Source: JBGPBY01 sp041481485 (GTDB taxonomy: Bacteria > Acidobacteriota > Terriglobia > 20CM-2-55-15). From it: a DNA stretch of 17,671 nucleotides. Made by a program: the position numbers and the translations under genes. This document shows positions 13,150 through 17,671 of this stretch, piece after piece. The stretch is taken from positions 1 to 17,671 of the forward strand of contig JBGPBY010000099.1 in the NCBI GenBank assembly GCA_041481485.1, given 5' to 3'. The stretch's first letter is position 1. Every line of letters starts with the position of its first letter. Under the pieces are notes generated by a model. That model ran no database searches. It was not told where the DNA came from and saw only the letters and a list, made by a program, of their open reading frames with translations.

Positions 13150-14829
13150 TTACGGCAACCGCCAGATATTGACGATACCCTGCGGGATCGCTGCAGGCGC
13201 AGCAGGAGCTGGAGCCGGGGCTGGGGCAGGAGCCGGCGCTGGAGCAGCTCCGGGAGCCCCCGCCCCCGGAGCACCACGTCCACCAAATCCGCCGCCGCCG
13301 CCGCGTCCGCCACCGCCTCCTCCTCCAAAGCCGCTGATGGCGCCTTCCGGAAGAGCGATGCGATTGTCGGCGACAATGAGGCTATTCCAGTGCCCGCCAC
13401 CGGCGTCCAGCGTAGCAACCACTGATCCCGTGACTGCATCGAACACGCGCACATGACCGCCGGCCGCCGCCGGATCGTAGATGTACACCAGTCCGCCGGC
13501 AACGAACGGAGTGTTGCCGCCAGTGGTGCTCTTCCAGGCTTCCGTGAGCTTGTGATCGGCGCCGAACTTCCATGCAGTCACACCGCCGCTTCCTCCGCGG
13601 CCGCCCGGGACCGACGTATACAGGTACGTGGTCCCGTTAATTTTTGCCGTCGCTGATTGGGAAAGAAGCTGGGCCTTGTTGGGAACCTCGACTACTTGAA
13701 GTTCGCCGCCTTGATGGGCCTCCGTACCTTTAATGAGATCCATCGTCACCAATCGGATCGTGCCATCCTTTCCACCCTGCGCAATATAGCCGTCACCGAG
13801 AAGCACGGGCGACGTCGAACCCATATCCTGGTCAAGACGATTCAACTCCGCGTTGTTCGTCGTCGTCCAGTTGCCGAGCATCTTGGTGGCGCTCCCGTCC
13901 AGCATGATCAGCGAATCGCCCCAGGCGGTCTTGCCGTCGTAGTTGCCGTTTCCGGTTGCGAACAGCAAATTGCCGGTCGCCGGATCGACCACGATGCCGG
14001 CACGTCCCCAGATTGCGGACTGCTTCTGCGGGCACGTCCGGGGATCCAGCAACTCCAGGCGATCACTGCAGAGCGAGTTCCACACATGTTCAATCGCACC
14101 GGTTGAGGAATTGATCACCACAACATGGCCCTGATAGGGACCCATGTCGCCAACGTATCCGGCCGTGGGAACGATCACCTTACCGTTGACGAACGACAGG
14201 GGCGAATCCATCTTCTCGATCTTCGGCAGTTTCGTGACGGCGGTGCTCCAGACACCTTTTCCGTCCGCGATCGAAATCTTGTTCACTTTTCCATCGGAAG
14301 ATGCCGCGTAAATGAACTGCCGGTTCGCATCGGCGACCGGTGACGAATTCGTGATTTGCTTTGCGCCGTTGAAAGGGTTGCCGTCCGGGTCTCCCCGCTG
14401 GGGAACCATGGCAGTCGCCTCATCGAAGCCCGTGGGGGCAAACTCCCAGAGCACTTTGCCTTCGTTTGCGTCGATAGCTACTGTGCGGCCCAGGTTCGTC
14501 GTTCCGAAAAACACATCGTGGGCTGCGCCATTCACCTGCGCGCCGCGCAGATAAATAAGGCCCGCATCGATGGGTGCTGAAATCATCACCTGCTTGCGGA
14601 CCATCGATCCCACATTCGCCGCGGTAATCTTGGTCGCGGCCATATTCGCATTCGTTCGACTATTGTCTCCGCCGAAGGTTCGCCAATCGGCGGCGTTTCC
14701 AGCGGCCGCAGGAGCCGCTGCCGGAGCAGCGCCCCGCGCTGCCGGTGTTCCACGCTGTTGCGTGAGCGCGACGGAAACCGACGCCGTCACGGCAACGCAG
14801 ATCAGAAGAACTCTATAAACCATTCGCAT
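13150..14829 (-). CDS. Secreted PQQ-like beta-propeller protein
   Basis: The ATG at 14829 (GGAG 9 bases upstream) gives 559 residues; an ATG at 14853 lacks a ribosome-binding site. A signal peptide (about 1-24) is followed by an Ala/Pro/Gly/Arg-rich linker to about residue 43, then 'DWRTFGGDNSRTNAN'. Repeated propeller strands follow: 'RTVAIDANEGKVLWEF', 'GKVNKISIADGKGVWST' and 'GHVRVFDAVTGSVVATLD'. A loop with two cysteines ('LCSDRLELLDPRTCPQ') precedes 'AIWGRAGIVVDPATGNLLFA'; this combination belongs to a recurrent acidobacterial family. I see no methanol-dehydrogenase-type vicinal cysteines or 'TPHDxxD' base, so it may be a binding or scaffold propeller rather than an enzyme. A Gly/Arg then Pro-Ala-rich insert (500-547) interrupts the last blade before the closing strand 'GIVNIWRLP'. 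Confidence 0.88.
   Translation of the reverse strand: MRMVYRVLLICVAVTASVSVALTQQRGTPAARGAAPAAAPAAAGNAADWRTFGGDNSRTNANMAATKITAANVGSMVRKQVMISAPIDAGLIYLRGAQVNGAAHDVFFGTTNLGRTVAIDANEGKVLWEFAPTGFDEATAMVPQRGDPDGNPFNGAKQITNSSPVADANRQFIYAASSDGKVNKISIADGKGVWSTAVTKLPKIEKMDSPLSFVNGKVIVPTAGYVGDMGPYQGHVVVINSSTGAIEHVWNSLCSDRLELLDPRTCPQKQSAIWGRAGIVVDPATGNLLFATGNGNYDGKTAWGDSLIMLDGSATKMLGNWTTTNNAELNRLDQDMGSTSPVLLGDGYIAQGGKDGTIRLVTMDLIKGTEAHQGGELQVVEVPNKAQLLSQSATAKINGTTYLYTSVPGGRGGSGGVTAWKFGADHKLTEAWKSTTGGNTPFVAGGLVYIYDPAAAGGHVRVFDAVTGSVVATLDAGGGHWNSLIVADNRIALPEGAISGFGGGGGGGRGGGGGFGGRGAPGAGAPGAAPAPAPAPAPAPAPAAPAAIPQGIVNIWRLP
13189..13332 (-). repeat. Low-complexity Gly/Arg and Pro-Ala coding tract in the propeller gene
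   Basis: These bases encode residues 500-547: a Gly-rich half with two Arg-Gly sites, then a run of alternating Ala-Pro. Both the codons and the amino-acid mix resemble the insert in the cytochrome gene. It is in frame and the propeller strand resumes directly after it. Confidence 0.8.
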
Positions 14830-15014
14830 ATCTTCGTTCTCCAATGTGTTCAATTGAAAACTGGTACTTCGGCATTTTGTTCACTTTGATTTAAGGACGA
14901 TGATGATTCCCGACCCGAGCCCACAAATCATAATCGATCCGCACAACGAAACATCCAAAGATTTAATCGAATAAATTCGTTATTGCTGCTTATGCGAAAT
15001 ACGCTGGCGTGTCA

Positions 15015-15170
15015 GAGGATAGTCCGTTCAAACGAGGTGCGCCAGGTATAATCGGCGATTTTGTCGGCGATTTCTGAGAGCGTGCGTTGACCGTCGACGA
15101 TCAGTATGGTGCGCGCCGCCGCAGTTTGAGTCAGCATCCTCAGCCATATGGGCGCGGTGTCGACAAACCT
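15015..15170 (-). pseudogene. Unidentified coding-like remnant
   Basis: Between stops at 15171-15173 and 15012-15014 the minus strand encodes about 52 residues with protein-like composition, including 'ARTILIVDGQRTLSEIADKI' and 'ADYTWRTSFERTIL'. There is no ribosome-binding site and I do not recognise the family. It may be the tail of a lost gene or a short orphan. Confidence 0.3.
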
Positions 15171-15176
15171 TTAAGG

Positions 15177-15317
15177 CTAAGGAACGATGACGACGGGCGC
15201 CTGCCAGAACGCGATTTTCTGAGCGGTGCCGTCCAGAACCGTCACCTGGCACGTGTATTCGCGTCGGTGTCTCGATTCTGAAGCCGCCGCCGACGGAATC
15301 GGTATGAAAAGTACGGT
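15177..15317 (-). pseudogene. C-terminal remnant of a secreted protein
   Basis: After an in-frame TGA (15318-15320), the minus strand encodes about 46 residues ending at a TAG (15177-15179): 'RREYTCQVTVLDGTAQKIAF' then 'WQAPVVIVP'. The 'YTCQVTVLD' strand resembles the C-terminal beta domain of secreted acidobacterial proteins such as VWA-type proteins, but the assignment is tentative. The rest of the gene is absent. Confidence 0.35.
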
Positions 15318-15332
15318 TCAATCCATAAATAG

Positions 15333-15413
15333 CTCTTTCGTTCCGAGGATAGTCCGTTCAAGCAGTTGGAGTCGCCCGAAGCTGTCGAAGCGATTGCGAA
15401 ATTTTTGGCGTAA
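15333..15413 (+). pseudogene. Short C-terminal remnant, possibly alpha/beta-hydrolase-like
   Basis: The plus strand encodes 26 residues after a stop at 15330-15332, ending 'FKQLESPEAVEAIAKFLA' and a TAA at 15411-15413. An amphipathic final helix with 'SPEAVEAIAKFL' is common at the end of alpha/beta hydrolases. It is too short for a firm call. Confidence 0.25.
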
Positions 15414-15431
15414 GCGACTGTAGCGCGAAGC

Positions 15432-17671
15432 CTATTTCCCTGGTGCGATACGCTTGAGCTCTTCAAACCAGTGGAGCACCAGATTGATTTGAGTGGGGGG
15501 TTGCCCCGGCTCCACGGGTTGAACCATCAGGAACTTTCCATCGGCGGACACGTCATAGCCGGGGCGCCCCGTGTCGGAGCCCTCGTACGGTCCTGCGAAG
15601 AGAAATCGTGGCGATCCTACCTTGTCCGGGAAGTTGGACATGTCGACAGCCATCATCCTGCCGTCAATTCGGTAGAACAACTCCTCGCCTTTTCGGGACC
15701 AGACAGGTTCGGTTCCGCCGTCCACTGAAATCTTGTAGTTCTTTCCGCCAGGACCGGGGAATGGGAGTACGTAGATTTCCTCCTTGTCGGATTCGGCGGA
15801 CGAATACGCCAGCCACCGGCCGTTCGGTGAAATGTTTGGACCGCTGTCAAAGGAAGGAGTTATTCGGAACTCACTTCGCTTGCGCTCCGCATTAAGAGGC
15901 ATTACCCAGATATCACCGCCGGTAGCGAGATCGGTGTCGTTGAATGCCAGCTGCTGATCATTTAGGGAAAAAAAGCCAGGGGTTTGATTGTTGTCGCCCG
16001 TCGTTAGCCGCTCTTCGGCATTACCACCATCCACGCTCGCCCAGAAAACGTTCCGGAAACCCTTTCGAGTGCCCCTGTAGGCCAAACGTTTTCCGTCTCG
16101 GGTCCAGACCGGAGCCTGACTGCTTCCCAAAGACGTTGATGTAAACGAGGTCAGCGTATGCCTGGAAAATTCCAGAATCCAGATGCTCTCGATGGGGCCC
16201 TCGATGGTGACAGCGGCGTAAAGGCCATTCGGAGAAATCGCCGGTTCGAGGAAGGCCTTTGGAGGCCCTGGCTCTGGAGTGACGTTCCCCTTGTTGTCTA
16301 CCCAGACTAACCGTCGTTCATTTCGTCGCGGGCTGCCTGGCACATACGCGAGTGTCCCGGAATCCGACACGGTGAAGGACGCCGATTCGGCATCAACCGC
16401 GCGTTCCGCCAACGCAGCGGATAAACCATTTAACTTCAAATTGGCGAGATCAAATGGCACGGCCCACAGTGCGCCATCTCTTGAATAGAGAATGTGGCCT
16501 GATGAGACATAGCGGCCAGAGCTGGCTCCATGTATCAGTTCATGGTGTTCGGGCGTTCCCAGCGTCTGAACGTGAAGATGTCTTTCGTCTGAACCTGGCC
16601 CGTTCCAAACCGTGAACAGGATTGCCTTGCCTCCGGGCAAAGCCTGGGGAGCGCGGTGGCTGACTTCTCCCTTGCTTCGGTCCAGTTTGGTCAGCTCCTC
16701 GCACATCCCCCCGGATGCGCGGGTCTTCCAGATGCCGGAGGTGCTGTAGGGCGCGTAATAGATGGTGTCATCCGAGCCCCAGGTTCCACCCATGCTTCCG
16801 GCGGTGTCGCACAGGGATTGCGATGCGCCGCCGGTCGTGGGAACTTTTTTCAGTTTGCTTCCGGCGAAAAATCCAATCCATTCTCCACTGGGAGAGAAAA
16901 ATGGGCCAGTCGCCCCATCTGTGCCGGCGATTGGTTTCACATCCAGGCTGTCCAGAGCCCGAACGTACAGTTGCTGCGTGCCACCACCTCGGCTGGCCAC
17001 ATAGGCAAGGAGGGTGCCGTCAGGCGATAGTGCGGCGGGTGAGATTGCCCAGTTGCCCAGAAAATACCCGGGCGGTATCGGTATTGCCGTGCGGACTGTA
17101 AGGCTATGGGTTGCATTGTTCGCAGGCTTCAGTGTCCATACTGCAAGACTTGCAGCGATGGCGGCGGCGAGGGCAATGACTGCTGCCGCTCTGACCGGTA
17201 TCCGCCGCCTCCCGCCCGTCCCGAGAGATCTCGATTCGCTGACGTTGCTAGTGGCGGTCTGAACGGCGCTACTGGTGAGCCATTTCAACTCATGACAGAG
17301 ATCACCCGCGGATTGCCATCGATCGTCCGGATGTTTTTCCATGCATCGGGCAATCAAGCGATCCACCGCGGGCGGAGAAATGGGCAGGAGTTGAGACACT
17401 GGTTGAGGCGTGTCTTTCAGGATCGCGCTCATCACGCTGACGGCGCTTTTGCCATCGAAGGCCTTGAGGCCTGTCAGCATTTCGTAAAGGAGGACGCCGA
17501 ACGCAAAAATATCCGTACGCGAGTCCGTCTCGGCCGCTTCAAGCTGCTCGGGCGCCATGTAATGCAGACTGCCGAGGATTGTTCCCTCAGCTGTCGGGTC
17601 CATTTTCGTTGGTGTTGCCGTGAGACTGGAGACAACTTGAGATGGCCGTAATTTGGCCAGGCCGAAATCGA
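15432..17671 (-). CDS. Ser/Thr protein kinase with PD40/TolB-like propeller, partial (N-terminus off right edge)
   Basis: The frame is open to the window edge; 745 residues are visible. They begin at the kinase 'DFGLAK' motif, so the N-lobe and the catalytic HRD loop are outside. The activation segment leads to 'GSLHYMAPEQ' (APE at 39-41) and 'DIFAFGVLLYEMLTG' (53-67), which place it with Hanks-type kinases (PknB-like). The kinase domain ends near residue 130. A single membrane helix ('VRAAAVIALAAAIAASLAVW', about 159-178) follows. The extracytoplasmic part has repeated S-P-x-G type WD40-like/PD40 strands ('SPDGTLLAYVAS', 'SPSGEWIGFFA', 'TRDGKRLAYRG', 'SPNGRWLAYSS', 'SADGKFLMV'). This architecture suggests a membrane sensor kinase with a propeller sensing domain outside. 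Its ligand and targets are unknown. Confidence 0.92.
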   Translation of the reverse strand, partial: DFGLAKLRPSQVVSSLTATPTKMDPTAEGTILGSLHYMAPEQLEAAETDSRTDIFAFGVLLYEMLTGLKAFDGKSAVSVMSAILKDTPQPVSQLLPISPPAVDRLIARCMEKHPDDRWQSAGDLCHELKWLTSSAVQTATSNVSESRSLGTGGRRRIPVRAAAVIALAAAIAASLAVWTLKPANNATHSLTVRTAIPIPPGYFLGNWAISPAALSPDGTLLAYVASRGGGTQQLYVRALDSLDVKPIAGTDGATGPFFSPSGEWIGFFAGSKLKKVPTTGGASQSLCDTAGSMGGTWGSDDTIYYAPYSTSGIWKTRASGGMCEELTKLDRSKGEVSHRAPQALPGGKAILFTVWNGPGSDERHLHVQTLGTPEHHELIHGASSGRYVSSGHILYSRDGALWAVPFDLANLKLNGLSAALAERAVDAESASFTVSDSGTLAYVPGSPRRNERRLVWVDNKGNVTPEPGPPKAFLEPAISPNGLYAAVTIEGPIESIWILEFSRHTLTSFTSTSLGSSQAPVWTRDGKRLAYRGTRKGFRNVFWASVDGGNAEERLTTGDNNQTPGFFSLNDQQLAFNDTDLATGGDIWVMPLNAERKRSEFRITPSFDSGPNISPNGRWLAYSSAESDKEEIYVLPFPGPGGKNYKISVDGGTEPVWSRKGEELFYRIDGRMMAVDMSNFPDKVGSPRFLFAGPYEGSDTGRPGYDVSADGKFLMVQPVEPGQPPTQINLVLHWFEELKRIAPGK

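Larger units (their letters stand above)
14830..15431. other. Intergenic region with gene debris and a 17-base direct repeat
   Basis: About 600 bases without an intact gene. The part next to the propeller gene (14830-15010) is AT-richer and probably holds its promoter, although I cannot name convincing boxes. The part from 15015 to 15413 contains short coding-like stretches in both directions, each cut by stops. GAGGATAGTCCGTTCAA occurs at 15015-15031 and at 15345-15361 in the same orientation, bracketing 313 bases. Confidence 0.6.

Noticed and set aside
13169..13456. Plus-strand open frame rich in Gly, Ala and Pro
   Set aside because: It is the complement of the low-complexity end of the minus-strand propeller gene; the repeats are open in several frames.
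1..17671. tRNA, rRNA or riboswitch
   Set aside because: No cloverleaf, rRNA core sequence or known aptamer consensus was recognised on either strand by eye; a covariance-model search was not possible.

Overview
The window (17,671 bases) looks like a chromosomal segment of an Acidobacteriota-type bacterium (Bryobacterales/Solibacter-like or a relative). The inference rests on gene content: a Ser/Thr kinase fused through one membrane helix to a PD40/TolB-like propeller, several PQQ-type quinoproteins paired with a small c-type cytochrome, a PQQ-like propeller with a conserved two-cysteine loop, and secreted proteins carrying Gly/Arg/Ala/Pro-rich inserts. No rRNA, tRNA, CRISPR array, integrase or complete insertion sequence was seen.

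Layout. 1-2821 (minus): a GT-C type membrane glycosyltransferase running off the left edge, preceded by an anion:cation symporter-family MFS permease. 2876-6333 (plus, divergent from the permease): a tight three-gene operon of a 2-oxoglutarate-semialdehyde-dehydrogenase-like enzyme, an FAH-superfamily 2-keto-3-deoxy-pentonate-dehydratase-like protein and an enolase-superfamily sugar-acid dehydratase. With the permease they make a plausible Weimberg-type route: sugar acid uptake, two dehydrations, oxidation to 2-oxoglutarate. 6344-6459: a REP doublet (REPIN). 6542-9185 (plus): VOC protein, secreted NTF2-like protein, and a quinoprotein lacking the vicinal cysteine pair. 9182-9790 (minus): a stand-alone DEDDh exonuclease whose stop overlaps the quinoprotein stop. 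9914-10097: a second REP doublet inside a larger foldback. 10102-10130: a sigma-70-like promoter whose spacer is filled by a near-perfect palindrome. 10163-13003 (plus): c-type cytochrome, a second quinoprotein with the vicinal cysteine pair, and a broken gene. 13109-13144: a long hairpin. 13150-14829 (minus): a secreted PQQ-like propeller. 14830-15431: gene debris with a 17-base direct repeat. 15432-17671 (minus): kinase/PD40 protein, N-terminus outside the window.

Together, the quinoproteins and cytochrome would oxidise an alcohol or aldose in the periplasm and pass electrons to the respiratory chain; the permease and the dehydratase/dehydrogenase operon would take up and degrade a sugar acid in the cytoplasm. 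That these two halves form one pathway is inference from proximity. The most distinctive observations are the pair of GTAG-footed REP doublets in opposite orientation around a four-gene block, the palindrome-in-spacer promoter, the enolase-superfamily version of a Weimberg-like operon, and the low-complexity inserts inside otherwise ordinary redox domains.
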